Source: Gp6-AA40 sp035263125 (GTDB lineage: Bacteria > Acidobacteriota > Vicinamibacteria > Vicinamibacterales > UBA2999). Taken from it: DNA of 64,000 nt. A program made the position numbers and the translations under genes. The notes beneath the pieces are model-generated. The model saw nothing but the letters and a program-made list of their open reading frames with translations. It did no database searches and was not told the origin of the DNA. Shown in pieces: positions 16,975 to 25,383 of the stretch. Numbering within the stretch: position 1 is the stretch's first letter; the number at the start of each line of letters is the position of its first letter. The stretch covers positions 12,793 to 76,792 of the forward strand of contig DATFRP010000173.1 of the NCBI GenBank assembly GCA_035263125.1, given 5' to 3'.

Positions 16975-17738
16975 GGCTTCGTCGCTCCCAGCGCTCTCAC
17001 CTCGATTCCGACGCTCTTCAGCGCTTCGCGAATGTGGCGGGCGAGCGCAGCGGCGCCTGGTGTGTCCCCGTGCACGCAGATCGTCTCGATGTCGAGCGAC
17101 ACGAGTGACCCATCGGTCGCGCTGACGACGCGATCACGCGCCATCGCGATCGCGCGGTGAACGACAGTCACTATCTGCTCGATGACTGCACCGGGCTGGC
17201 TGCGGGCCACGAGCGTGCCATCGGGTTGATATGCCCGATCGGCAAATCCTTCTGCGGCGGTGCGCAGCCCCGCTCGTCGGCCCGCCGCGATCAACTGCGA
17301 CCCAGGAAGACCGAGCAGGATCAAGGACCGATCGACAGACACGGTCGCCCGCGCGATCGCGTCGGCAAGTGACGCATCGGCGACGGCCATGTTGTAGAGC
17401 GCGCCATGGGCCTTCACATGCTGGAGCCGTACGCCTTCTGTCGCCGCGATTCCAGCCAGTGCACCGATTTGGTACGCGACGGCATCCTCGACTTCGCGTG
17501 GCGTGGCTCGCATTTCGCGGCGACCGAAGCCGACGAGATCCGGGAAACCCGGATGCGCGCCCACAGCGACACCATGCTCCCGAGCCAGCACGACAGTAGC
17601 GCGCATGACGCCAGGGTCTCCTGCATGAAACCCGCAGGCAACATTCGCTGAAGTGATGAGCGGAATCAGGTCGGAATCTTGGCCCAATGTGTAAGCGCCG
17701 AACGATTCGCCGACGTCCGCATTGAGGTCTATTCCCAT
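16971..17738 (-). CDS. pxpA: 5-oxoprolinase subunit A (LamB/YcsF family)
   Basis: This 255-residue protein begins with the family signature IDLNADVGESFG and carries ANVACGFHAGDP, GAHPGFPDLVGFGRR and HVKAHGALYN. PxpA acts with PxpB and PxpC to hydrolyse 5-oxoproline using ATP; neither partner is adjacent here. It ends against the acyl-CoA ligase gene and starts next to the structured RNA candidate. Confidence 0.93.
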   Translation of the reverse strand: MGIDLNADVGESFGAYTLGQDSDLIPLITSANVACGFHAGDPGVMRATVVLAREHGVAVGAHPGFPDLVGFGRREMRATPREVEDAVAYQIGALAGIAATEGVRLQHVKAHGALYNMAVADASLADAIARATVSVDRSLILLGLPGSQLIAAGRRAGLRTAAEGFADRAYQPDGTLVARSQPGAVIEQIVTVVHRAIAMARDRVVSATDGSLVSLDIETICVHGDTPGAAALARHIREALKSVGIEVRALGATKP

Positions 17739-17759
17739 AACTGCGACCAGTTCAAGGAC

Positions 17760-17960
17760 AGCCGTGTAATCCTTCCCACATTGTCGGGCAGAGCCTGGGG
17801 CCCAATCATGCGAGTTTCAAGGGAAAGCCGGTCGGCACGGCCATTGCCTCTTTAACGGGCGCCGGTCTGTGGTTTACGGCAGGGCGCCGTAAATGCTGGG
17901 GGGAGCCAGGCTGGCATTTCAGGATGGGGCACCTTCGGGAGTCCCATCCTGTATTTTTTG
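17760..17960 (+). ncRNA. Candidate structured noncoding RNA
   Basis: The 236-bp gap between pxpA and the DGQHR gene (both leftward) holds no protein gene but several stems on the + strand. TTTACGGC/GCCGTAAA at 17873-17893 is a perfect 8-bp stem with a 5-nt loop. AAATGC/GCATTT encloses 17891-17919 and contains GCCAG-G-CTGGC. AGCCTGG near 17792 can pair with CCAGGCT near 17905. A terminator follows at 17921. As no + strand gene precedes the terminator for about 950 bp, an independent transcript is the simplest reading. I could not match it to a known family; the 5' end is uncertain. Confidence 0.45.
17921..17958 (+). terminator. Rho-independent terminator of the RNA candidate
   Basis: AGGATGGG (17921-17928) pairs perfectly with CCCATCCT (17943-17950) around a loop containing CTTCGG, and GTATTTTTTG follows. 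The T-run is on the + strand only, so it does not serve the leftward DGQHR gene. Confidence 0.75.
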
Positions 17961-17974
17961 TACGGGCAGTTTTG

Positions 17975-19105
17975 TCAGACTCCAGCGCCTTCCGGGTATT
18001 CCAATGCCAGCTTGAGCTCGCGGGCCAGCGAGTCGACAGTTGTGGCGGCGCGCTTCCACACGCCTTCGCTTTCGAAACGGACGTTGCCGATGCGTCGGCC
18101 CCACGGCGCGATCACACGCCCGATCGCACGGTAGTCGGCTCGATCCGCATGCTCCTGATCGAGTCTGCGCACGACATCAGGCGCCACACGAATGAATGCG
18201 CGCAGAGCCGTCGCAGATTTGATGCTGTACTTTCTTCCATTCCAGGCGGTGCTGAACACGACAGACACCTGCTTGAAATAATTCACGAAGAATCGCTTGG
18301 CATCGTCGCGGAAATCTGCAGACTTGCGAGGCCCGCCAAACGCATCGCTGGCGAACAGTTTCTTGAGCTCCTGTGCGAGCGGTGCCTGCGCGACGCGTCC
18401 GCGCCCCACGCCGAGCAGCTTGATCTCACCCTGAAGCGGCGAATCTTCTTTGTCGTTGAGCGCGCGAACGACATCATGAGCCGCCGCCAGAGCATCGTCT
18501 TTGTACAGTTGGCGGCCCGACAGGCTGACCAGGTGTGACGCATTCAATCGTGTGTGCTTCGCATTGATGGTCACAAACATCTGCACAACGTGATCTTCGG
18601 GCAAGCGGTCGAAGATGATCGCTGGAACGGTGAAGTCCTCGCTGGCGATGTTGTCGATGTCAGCGTGGAGCGCGAGCAGCCGGTGCTGACCATCGATCGC
18701 GCGCAGGATGCCTTCTCGCTCGGGCACCTTCAGTCGACCAACGGCCGACCCTTCGGCGACCGGCTCGAACGTCAGCTTCTCATCGCAGGAGATGATGACC
18801 GCCCCGGCAATCGATGGAAGATCTCGCGCCTGCCGGCATTGCTCGTAGTATTGAACCAGTTCGTCGATTTTTCGCCTGATGATCTGACGCTGATAGGCTT
18901 TCTCGCTCGATGCGATGCGCCGTTCGAGCAGGTCCCAGTTCACCTTTGAGGGCGCCTTCTTGTTGCTGCCTCGAACGGGTTGTCCCGACTCGCCGTAGCT
19001 GAGCACTTCGAAGCGCACGAGCTTGTCGATGTCTCCAGCGGTCAGAGAGGCCTGGTAGAAGCGAACCCCGAACTGCTGCATCCGGATGGCGGCAACGTTA
19101 ATCAT
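17975..19105 (-). CDS. DGQHR-domain protein
   Basis: This 376-residue protein carries the defining motif AIDGQHR at 136-142 in a ParB/Srx-like fold region. DGQHR proteins include DndB of DNA phosphorothioation systems, the DpdB-type proteins of deazaguanine modification and phage or island genes. No dnd, dpd or restriction genes are visible nearby, so this is an orphan copy and its job is unknown. A structured RNA candidate lies immediately beyond its stop codon. A 175-bp gap with no clear feature separates it from the acyltransferase gene upstream. Confidence 0.85.
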   Translation of the reverse strand: MINVAAIRMQQFGVRFYQASLTAGDIDKLVRFEVLSYGESGQPVRGSNKKAPSKVNWDLLERRIASSEKAYQRQIIRRKIDELVQYYEQCRQARDLPSIAGAVIISCDEKLTFEPVAEGSAVGRLKVPEREGILRAIDGQHRLLALHADIDNIASEDFTVPAIIFDRLPEDHVVQMFVTINAKHTRLNASHLVSLSGRQLYKDDALAAAHDVVRALNDKEDSPLQGEIKLLGVGRGRVAQAPLAQELKKLFASDAFGGPRKSADFRDDAKRFFVNYFKQVSVVFSTAWNGRKYSIKSATALRAFIRVAPDVVRRLDQEHADRADYRAIGRVIAPWGRRIGNVRFESEGVWKRAATTVDSLARELKLALEYPEGAGV

Positions 19106-19280
19106 GCGATTTGTGGTCCTGACAGAAGAGGCGAATTGTAGCGGCCAGTCACCCCAATCTCAACCCGTTTCTCGCGATTCTTCTAAGATTGCACGACTCT
19201 TCGCCCCGTCCGTCGTCGACCCTAATCATCCTTACGGCCTGAGGTTATCGAAATTTACGCCCTTTTGACCTCAATCAAGG

Positions 19281-20348
19281 TCATAGACGTTTTGCCTGAT
19301 TTTCGTGCATAGGCCTGAAACTCAGCCGGTCCGGTCGACGAAACAGTCGCGCCTTGATTCGTACGAGCCAGAAAAGGAACGCGCTGAAGACGACGAACGC
19401 AAGGAGCGCCTGTGCAAGTGTCAGACGGCGATGCAGGGGCAGGCTCAGGACACCATAGACCATCTCCACGTGAATCCAATACACGAACAGGGAGGCCAGA
19501 CCGAACTCAACGAGCAGTGAACGTCCGGGTGTCCAGACCCTCCAGGCGTACGCCAAAGGAACCGCGGCGATCAAAAGACCGAGGCGGAAGAAGAAGAACG
19601 TAGGAGAGGTGGTCCAGAAGCTCGTGTCGGCGTAGATCGGCGGCAGAAAGGACGTTCCGTATCCCATCAACGCGAGGACGACTCCCAGGACGCCGAGCCA
19701 TACGAGCACGCGGCGCTCATAGGCAGGGTTGCTCGTCTGGTCAATCCACACTCCGACCGAGCTTCCGGCGAGAAGAAAACCTGCCCACGGAAACAGCGTG
19801 AATGTCGTCCGCCCCGGGTCGGGCCTGAAGTACCACTCGATGGGATCGGGAATCGGCGCGAGCAGCGGCGTCGCCCGAACAATTGGCGTCAGCATCGCCG
19901 TCGCAACAGCAGCCGCTCCGAGAAGCACGGCACGCCATCGAGGCGCACTGCCCGCCGACAGCAGCACTGCCGCGACGACCATCGACAGTCCCATGATGTT
20001 GAGGATGTCGACCTTGAACAATGATTGAGGCAACGGGCCACCGCTGATCACCGCCGATTGCAGACGAAACAGAAACGCCAGGCCGAAGATCTGCCATCCG
20101 CGTCGTCGCGCCGCAGCCGCAACCTCGGTCTCGGACAGACCTTTGCGGCGTCGCGAGCCCGCAGCCAGCGCGAGTGAGACGCCAGCGAGAAACAGAAATA
20201 TCGGCGCCCCGAAGCCGCCGATGACCATGGCCCACCTGTACGCATGACCGCGGTCCTCGACGCGCGTCCATGAATCGAGCGTGTGAGCCTCGATCATGAT
20301 GAGCACTCCGACGCCGCGCAGCCAATCGAGATAGGGCCGGCGATTCAC
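19281..20348 (-). CDS. Polytopic membrane acyltransferase (DUF1624/HGSNAT-like)
   Basis: This 355-residue protein has about ten hydrophobic helices. It opens with RRPYLDWLRGVGVLIMIEAH, typical of the heparan-alpha-glucosaminide acetyltransferase/YeiB-like group, where an early His and Arg-rich loops are conserved. Such proteins move acyl groups across the membrane to sugars or other acceptors; the acceptor here is unknown. It overlaps the osmC-like gene by 4 nt and should be co-transcribed. A TGACCT/AGGTCA inverted repeat at 19266-19283 covers its stop codon. Confidence 0.8.
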   Translation of the reverse strand: MNRRPYLDWLRGVGVLIMIEAHTLDSWTRVEDRGHAYRWAMVIGGFGAPIFLFLAGVSLALAAGSRRRKGLSETEVAAAARRRGWQIFGLAFLFRLQSAVISGGPLPQSLFKVDILNIMGLSMVVAAVLLSAGSAPRWRAVLLGAAAVATAMLTPIVRATPLLAPIPDPIEWYFRPDPGRTTFTLFPWAGFLLAGSSVGVWIDQTSNPAYERRVLVWLGVLGVVLALMGYGTSFLPPIYADTSFWTTSPTFFFFRLGLLIAAVPLAYAWRVWTPGRSLLVEFGLASLFVYWIHVEMVYGVLSLPLHRRLTLAQALLAFVVFSAFLFWLVRIKARLFRRPDRLSFRPMHENQAKRL

Positions 20349-20752
20349 GGAGTAATGGTGAACGAGGTCGTGAGGAGGATGTCTTGACGCAACGAATGCC
20401 AGACGGAGCAGTATTTGTCCCGCGAGAGCGCAATCGCCCGCTCGACCGCTGGTGGAGGGACATTGCCTTCCAGTTCGAAGCGCAACTGCGCGCTGAGAAT
20501 CCGGGCCGGAGGCTCAGGTGCGCGCTCCGCGACGATCGACGCACGGAATGCGGTGAGCGCGTGACGCCCCTTGCGAACGATGTCGACGACATCGGCAGCC
20601 ATGCACCCCGCGAGGGCTATTACCAGCATCTGCACAGGCGATGCTCCGGCGGTGCTGTCTCCGTCGACAACCGTGATGATCCGCGCGCTCGCGACATCGA
20701 ATCGGAGCTCTTCGGTCCATCTGAGGTCCGCAACCACAGGCGGCTTGGCCAT
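20345..20752 (-). CDS. OsmC-family peroxide-detoxifying protein
   Basis: This 135-residue OsmC/Ohr-fold protein has both redox cysteines: one in ALAGCMAADVV and one in KYCSVWHSL. Such enzymes reduce organic hydroperoxides. The ATG at 20752 gives the typical start MAKPPVVADLRWTEEL; a GTG ten codons upstream (20782) is also possible. It overlaps the membrane acyltransferase gene by 4 nt. The 131-bp gap to the iron permease gene shows nothing. Confidence 0.88.
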   Translation of the reverse strand: MAKPPVVADLRWTEELRFDVASARIITVVDGDSTAGASPVQMLVIALAGCMAADVVDIVRKGRHALTAFRASIVAERAPEPPARILSAQLRFELEGNVPPPAVERAIALSRDKYCSVWHSLRQDILLTTSFTITP

Positions 20753-20913
20753 GACACGCGCGATTGTATCGGGCCCGTTCACCCAAGGCTACGCTGGCGT
20801 GATCGAGTGGATACACAGGCGAGGCGTGCGTCTCCAGAAGGCGACGCAACTACGGGTGATCTCGGGTTAAATCGGTCGAAATGCAGCTGGCCAGGAACGC
20901 AGTCGGTCTGGGC

Positions 20914-21726
20914 TCAACCCCTCGCCGTCTGCTGCTGAATCGGAACTGCAGGTTCCTGAGGGCCGCCTGAAGGCGGCCGACTCCGATGGCCGAAGAGCAC
21001 TGAGAAACCAAGCCAGCCGACGGGAAGCGCGAGCAGGAGGTAACTCAGAAGATGACCCCACTTGCCGTCAGGCCCGTACGGCTCGGTCGCCCAATGCAGC
21101 GTCTCACTTCCGGCCCAGAGGTTTGCTTCGGTCAGCTCGTGCAGACCGTAAATCAGCAGCTGCACCACGAACACGGCGAGGAAGACCGCGGTCACCTGGA
21201 AGAACAGCGCAAGGTTGATCCGGTGCCCGTATCGCGACCAGAGCCACGCAATGAACGCGGCGCTCGACGTACCAGCGATGGCACCGATGAGGATGCGTGT
21301 GCCGTTCTCCTGGAAGATCAACGTCCCCATCAGCAGCGCCGTCTCCATGCCTTCGCGCGTGATCATCAGCAGCGTGAACAGGAAGACACCTGCTAGTGCC
21401 TTGGTACCGACTTTCAGCGCAGACGATTCGAGATGTGCTTCGATCTCGCGCTTCAACTGCTTCGCATGGCGCCACATGTGGACGATGAGCGAGCCGACGA
21501 GGACGGCCGCCGTGAGCGCGAGAACCCCTTCCCACAGCGCTTGATTGGATGCCTGCTGGAACAGCAGCGCCGCTCCGACGCTGAGGACGATCGCCACGCC
21601 GATTCCCCAATGGACCGCGGACACGAGTTGCGGCCGTCCCGTTTTCTTGAGGTATGCGAGGCTGATGGCAACAATCAGGAAAGCTTCGAGTCCTTCCCGT
21701 AGGGTGATGATGAAGGCCTGGGACAT
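20914..21726 (-). CDS. FTR1-family iron permease
   Basis: This 270-residue, seven-helix membrane protein has two REGxE iron-binding motifs: REGLE at 10-14 and REGME at 124-128. It moves iron across the inner membrane, as EfeU does, but the usual partners EfeO/EfeB are absent. A good Shine-Dalgarno (GGAAGGAA) precedes the ATG and a Fur-like box lies 17 bp upstream of the gene, so iron repression is likely. The C-terminal segment RSRPPSGGPQ is encoded by a palindrome that also occurs in the DUF1592 gene. Confidence 0.92.
   Translation of the reverse strand: MSQAFIITLREGLEAFLIVAISLAYLKKTGRPQLVSAVHWGIGVAIVLSVGAALLFQQASNQALWEGVLALTAAVLVGSLIVHMWRHAKQLKREIEAHLESSALKVGTKALAGVFLFTLLMITREGMETALLMGTLIFQENGTRILIGAIAGTSSAAFIAWLWSRYGHRINLALFFQVTAVFLAVFVVQLLIYGLHELTEANLWAGSETLHWATEPYGPDGKWGHLLSYLLLALPVGWLGFSVLFGHRSRPPSGGPQEPAVPIQQQTARG
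20961..20978. repeat. REP-like palindrome inside the iron permease gene
   Basis: GGCCGCCT-GA-AGGCGGCC is a perfect 8-bp palindrome within the last 25 codons of the permease gene. The same core, with 9-bp arms, lies inside the DUF1592 gene at 41621-41640. Confidence 0.75.
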
Positions 21727-21742
21727 AGCTTCCTTCCTAAAA

Positions 21743-21757
21743 TGAGAACGAGTCTCA
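21743..21757 (-). promoter_or_regulatory. Fur-like box upstream of the iron permease
   Basis: TGAGAACGAGTCTCA agrees with the 7-1-7 Fur pattern TGAGAATNATTCTCA at 12 of 14 defined positions, and its TGAGA/TCTCA arms are perfect. It sits directly upstream of an iron permease gene, which is the expected context. Confidence 0.7.
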
Positions 21758-21827
21758 AGCTTATGATCCCAGGCTTATCTGATCAAGGCCCTTCTGTCGG
21801 ACCCTAACTGAGCCAGCCGTCCGCCCC

Positions 21828-22379
21828 CTACTGAGCCGGCATCGGTATTGGAATGGTCCAGAAGTAGACAGTGCGCCCGTTGACGTTGAGCGTGTCGAGC
21901 GGTTTGGCAGAGCCCATATCGAAGGCGTGCGATACGACGCGCGTGCCAGGCTTCAACTCCTTGTTCAACTTGGGCAACACTTTGAGATTCAACGTCGGCA
22001 GCAGGTACAGCGTCACGACAGTGGCTTCGCTGATGTCGGTCGTGAAGAGATCCTGATTCAGGAACTTGACGCGATCGCCGACCCCCGCCGCCTTCAGATT
22101 CTCGTTCGCCTCCTTGATGCGCTGTGGATCGATATCGATGCCGACCCCGCGCGCACCGTAGGTTTTCGCGGCCGTGATCGGAATGCGTCCGTCACCCGAC
22201 CCGAGGTCGTACACGACATCGTTCTTGGTGACCTTCGCCATCTTCAACATTGCATCCACCACTTCCTGTGGTGTCGGAACGAAGATGACGTCAGGCGGGC
22301 GAAGTTGCGTCTGCGACGAAGCGGGCACGGCCACCGCACCGAGGAGCACCAGCAACAGGAAGAAACTCCGTACAGTCAT
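21828..22379 (-). CDS. Exported SAM-methyltransferase-fold protein
   Basis: This 183-residue protein has a signal peptide (about 1-22, ending AVPASSQ) followed by a class I methyltransferase core: motif I VVYDLGSGDGRIPI, an acidic end of strand 2 (GIDIDPQRI), and a later ATVVTLYLLPTLN strand. The start has a strong GGAGG Shine-Dalgarno. An intact SAM fold behind a signal peptide is odd because SAM is not expected in the periplasm. It may bind another ligand or remain membrane-anchored facing the cytoplasm. It is divergent from lysC. Confidence 0.82.
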   Translation of the reverse strand: MTVRSFFLLLVLLGAVAVPASSQTQLRPPDVIFVPTPQEVVDAMLKMAKVTKNDVVYDLGSGDGRIPITAAKTYGARGVGIDIDPQRIKEANENLKAAGVGDRVKFLNQDLFTTDISEATVVTLYLLPTLNLKVLPKLNKELKPGTRVVSHAFDMGSAKPLDTLNVNGRTVYFWTIPIPMPAQ

Positions 22380-22428
22380 GGGCCTCCTTCTGAGGGCGTG
22401 AGTCTCAGAATTATAGAATGGGCATCGC

Positions 22429-23646
22429 ATGGGCGTGATCGTTCAGAAATATGGCGGCAGCAGCGTCGCCGACGTACAGAAGCTGCGCACGGTCGCCGGA
22501 CGCATCATGCGCACGAGACAGCTCGGGCACGACGTCGTTGTGGTCGTCTCGGCGATGGGAGACACTACCGACGAGCTCCTGACGCTCGCGAAGCAGGTGT
22601 CGGCCAACCCGGACCGGCGCGAGCTGGACATGCTGCTCTCGGCCGGTGAACGCATCTCGATGGCGCTGCTCTCGATGGCCATCCGTGAAGGGGGCGGCGA
22701 TGCGATCAGCTTCACTGGAAGCCAGTCCGGCATCATCACCAATGATCGCCACGTCGACGCACGGATCATCGAAGTGCGTCCGTTCCGCGTGCAGGACGAG
22801 CTCGCGCGCGGCAAGATCGTCGTCATCGCAGGCTATCAGGGCGTCTCATACAAGAAAGAGATCACGACGCTCGGACGAGGGGGCAGCGATACGACGGCAG
22901 TGGCCATGGCGGCTGCGCTCAACGCAGACTACTGTGAGATCTGCTCCGACGTCGACGGCGTGTATTCAGCAGATCCGCGTGTCGTGCCTCAGGCCCGGCG
23001 TATCGGCAGCCTCTCGTACGAAGAGACGCAGGAGATGGCCGAAGCCGGAGCCAGGGTATTGAACGCGCAGGCCGTGGAATTTGCCAAAGAGAAAGGCATT
23101 GCCATCTATGCGCGGGCGACCGAAGGTCCGCTGCCCGGTCCCGATCCCTCGAGCGACGGCACCGTCGTGCGTCAAAGCCCGCCGCGCATGCCCGGCACGG
23201 TCGTTGGCGTGGCGAGCGAGCGCGACATCATCATGCTGGATGGCGACGGGCCCGTTGGCGACGTGCTGAATCTTCTGGCCGAACGCGGCGTGGCGGGCAA
23301 ACAGCTGCACGTCTTCGGTGCCCACACCACGATTGCGATCTCGCGTGAAAATCTCCACGACGAAGATCATCTTCGCGACGCGCTGCGGACTCGGCTCGGT
23401 GGCCACGCACGGCTCGTCGACGGCCTTGGTGCCGTCAGCGTCGTCGGGGCCGGCATCAACGCGACGTACGACAACGTTCGCGCGGGCATGGATACGCTGG
23501 CGGGCCTGTCGATCTCGCCGGCCGCAGTCGCCACTTCCTCGTTCCGAATCACCTGGATGATTCCGCGCGAACGCGTTGCTGACGCCGTCCGCGCACTGCA
23601 CACGCGGTTCATCGATTCACAGCGTCCGCTGCTGCCGGCCGATTGA
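22429..23646 (+). CDS. lysC: Aspartate kinase
   Basis: This 405-residue enzyme phosphorylates aspartate, the entry to Lys, Thr, Met and diaminopimelate synthesis. It has the KYGGSS start, VSAMGDTTDEL, GRGGSDTTAVAMAAAL and DVDGVYSADPR motifs. C-terminal ACT repeats (from about 265) are expected to bind lysine or threonine for feedback control. It appears complete and is convergent with the AfsA-like gene. Confidence 0.95.
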   Translation: MGVIVQKYGGSSVADVQKLRTVAGRIMRTRQLGHDVVVVVSAMGDTTDELLTLAKQVSANPDRRELDMLLSAGERISMALLSMAIREGGGDAISFTGSQSGIITNDRHVDARIIEVRPFRVQDELARGKIVVIAGYQGVSYKKEITTLGRGGSDTTAVAMAAALNADYCEICSDVDGVYSADPRVVPQARRIGSLSYEETQEMAEAGARVLNAQAVEFAKEKGIAIYARATEGPLPGPDPSSDGTVVRQSPPRMPGTVVGVASERDIIMLDGDGPVGDVLNLLAERGVAGKQLHVFGAHTTIAISRENLHDEDHLRDALRTRLGGHARLVDGLGAVSVVGAGINATYDNVRAGMDTLAGLSISPAAVATSSFRITWMIPRERVADAVRALHTRFIDSQRPLLPAD

Positions 23647-23655
23647 ATCGATGAA

Positions 23656-23679
23656 GAAGACAATTTTCGCCAAGTCTTC
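23656..23679. terminator. Weak hairpin between lysC and the afsA-like gene
   Basis: GAAGAC and GTCTTC form a 6-bp perfect stem with a 12-nt loop between two convergent genes. There is no U-run, so termination activity is doubtful. Confidence 0.3.
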
Positions 23680-23692
23680 GACGACCGTCCGC

Positions 23693-24679
23693 TCAACGAC
23701 CTGACGGAACCGCAAGGTGCATGGTGGCCGTCCCGCACAGCGTTTCCTGCTGCGAGATGTTCAGGAACACGGCCGGGCGCAAGCCGTCGGCGCGCGTCCA
23801 CAGTCCCACGTGCGCCGTCACCACAGCTGGAACGCCGGCCTCGACGAACTGCGTGAAGCTGGCGGTACAATCCGAGACGCCAAGCGGCTCGACCCCGGTG
23901 CTCGCCAGAAACGACGAGGACGCGAGCTGCGCGCACGCCTCGAGCAGCAGCGTCACTGGAACGTGCTCGCACTGCTGATCAAAGAAGTAAGGATGCCTCC
24001 GATCGACGACCACTGACGACGTGATCCCGTTCGAGGGTCCACGCCGCGGTTGAGAGATCGCGATGTTGTCGCCGCTCGCTCGAGGCACGAGAGCGGTTCG
24101 GATCTCGGTGATGGTGCCGGCATCGAACGGCGCCGGGGCAGTGCGTCCGGCTGACAACCTGCGCAGACGCTGAAACAGCGGTGATGGTTGAATCGTGAAC
24201 ACACCGGTGCCCCGGAACACATGGCGGGCGCCGATCCACATCGTGTGTTCCGTCACCACCCGCGAGACGACGTTGCTCTTGCGACTGATCAGATCCTGGA
24301 TTCGTACTTCGATCGTCACCGCCTCGCCGTCGTCTCCGGTGGTCTCCCAGGCGGCCTCGGTGAGAGCGGCATGCGAGCCCTCGAAGATGAAGGCGTCGTC
24401 TTTTCCAACGTCGAAGATGGCATGGCAGACGGTGAGGCTCGCCTGACATCCCAGCTCGGTGTAGAAGAGGATGTCGTCCTGCGGCCGTCGCCCGACGTCG
24501 TTGAAGAAACGATGTGCCGTCGGCAGCCGGCCCGCACAGATGAACCGGTTGTCCGCACAGGCTCGAATCTCGGTTACAAAGACGTTGTCGAGCGAACGCT
24601 TGTGGACCCAGGCTCGAGGCACGGTCTGATCGACCCTGAGCGGCGATTCAATCAACGCGTCTTGAAGTAGGGGTGGCAT
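23693..24679 (-). CDS. AfsA-type double-hotdog protein (gamma-butyrolactone synthase family)
   Basis: This 328-residue protein has two hotdog halves. The first opens PRAWVHKRSLDNVFVTEI and contains LPTAHRFFND and a long helix with YTELGCQASLTVCHAIF. The second has DRRHPYFFDQQCEHVPVTLL followed by LEACAQLASS. Both match the AfsA pattern. AfsA condenses dihydroxyacetone phosphate with a beta-ketoacyl carrier to start gamma-butyrolactone signal synthesis in Streptomyces. No TetR-type receptor or BprA-like reductase is adjacent. The ATG at 24679 follows AGAGGAAG. An alternative is a role in another fatty-acyl pathway; the upstream neighbour is an unrelated sigma factor gene. Confidence 0.85.
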   Translation of the reverse strand: MPPLLQDALIESPLRVDQTVPRAWVHKRSLDNVFVTEIRACADNRFICAGRLPTAHRFFNDVGRRPQDDILFYTELGCQASLTVCHAIFDVGKDDAFIFEGSHAALTEAAWETTGDDGEAVTIEVRIQDLISRKSNVVSRVVTEHTMWIGARHVFRGTGVFTIQPSPLFQRLRRLSAGRTAPAPFDAGTITEIRTALVPRASGDNIAISQPRRGPSNGITSSVVVDRRHPYFFDQQCEHVPVTLLLEACAQLASSSFLASTGVEPLGVSDCTASFTQFVEAGVPAVVTAHVGLWTRADGLRPAVFLNISQQETLCGTATMHLAVPSGR

Positions 24680-24769
24680 CGACTCTTCCTCTCTTCCTCC
24701 CGCTCGACCTTTACTGATCAAAACGGAATCGGTGGGGAGAATTGGCGAGGAAGATGAGATTTTCTTGCG

Positions 24770-25345
24770 TCAGCCCGAGGGCTGGCGGTCGAGCTCGCGT
24801 CGGAGCCAGGCGCGCGCCAGGCGCAGCTCGTGCCGGACGATGTGAACGGAGCGTCCGAGGGCTCGGGCCACTTCATCGGCGGTCATACCGCCGAAATAGT
24901 GCATTTCGACCACTTCCGCGAGCGCGTGGTTCTCGCGGTCGAGCGCGTCCAGTGCGTCGTGAAGGTCCAGGAGTTTGAGCTGTTGGCTGCCGCGGCCATC
25001 CACGACTTCGATGTGCGTGTCGATTGGAACATGTGCATCCGGCCCACCCCGCTTGGCGGCACCGGCCGAACGGGCGTGATCGACGAGCACCTGCCGCATG
25101 ATCCGCGACATCAGGGCCATGAAATGCGTTCGATTGGCGAGTTGCGGCGCGAGGTCGCCGAACAGGCGGATGTAGGCTTCGTTCACGAGTGCCGTGGGCT
25201 GCAACGTGTGGCCGGATTGCTGCCGGCTCATGAACGCACGGGCCACCCGATGCAACTCGTTGTACATGATCGGCATCAGCTCGTCGAGAGCTGTACGTTC
25301 TCCGTCGCGGAGTCGTTGCAACAGATGCGTGACCTGTGCTGGCAT
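24770..25345 (-). CDS. ECF RNA polymerase sigma factor
   Basis: This 191-residue sigma factor has region 2 (ELHRVARAFMSRQQSGHTLQ, then ALVNEAYIRLF) and a region 4 helix-turn-helix (GGMTADEVARALGRSVHIV). It resembles the ECF group linked to Ser/Thr kinases in Acidobacteria and Planctomycetes. The ATG at 25345 follows AGGTGG. It is divergent from a kinase gene 38 bp away, which suggests the kinase controls or senses for it. Confidence 0.92.
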   Translation of the reverse strand: MPAQVTHLLQRLRDGERTALDELMPIMYNELHRVARAFMSRQQSGHTLQPTALVNEAYIRLFGDLAPQLANRTHFMALMSRIMRQVLVDHARSAGAAKRGGPDAHVPIDTHIEVVDGRGSQQLKLLDLHDALDALDRENHALAEVVEMHYFGGMTADEVARALGRSVHIVRHELRLARAWLRRELDRQPSG

Positions 25346-25383
25346 GGTCACCACCTACAATAGCGCCTCCAGGTCAGTCACGT

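Noticed and set aside
17921..17958. Terminator of the leftward DGQHR gene
   Set aside because: The T-run occurs only on the + strand side of the stem.
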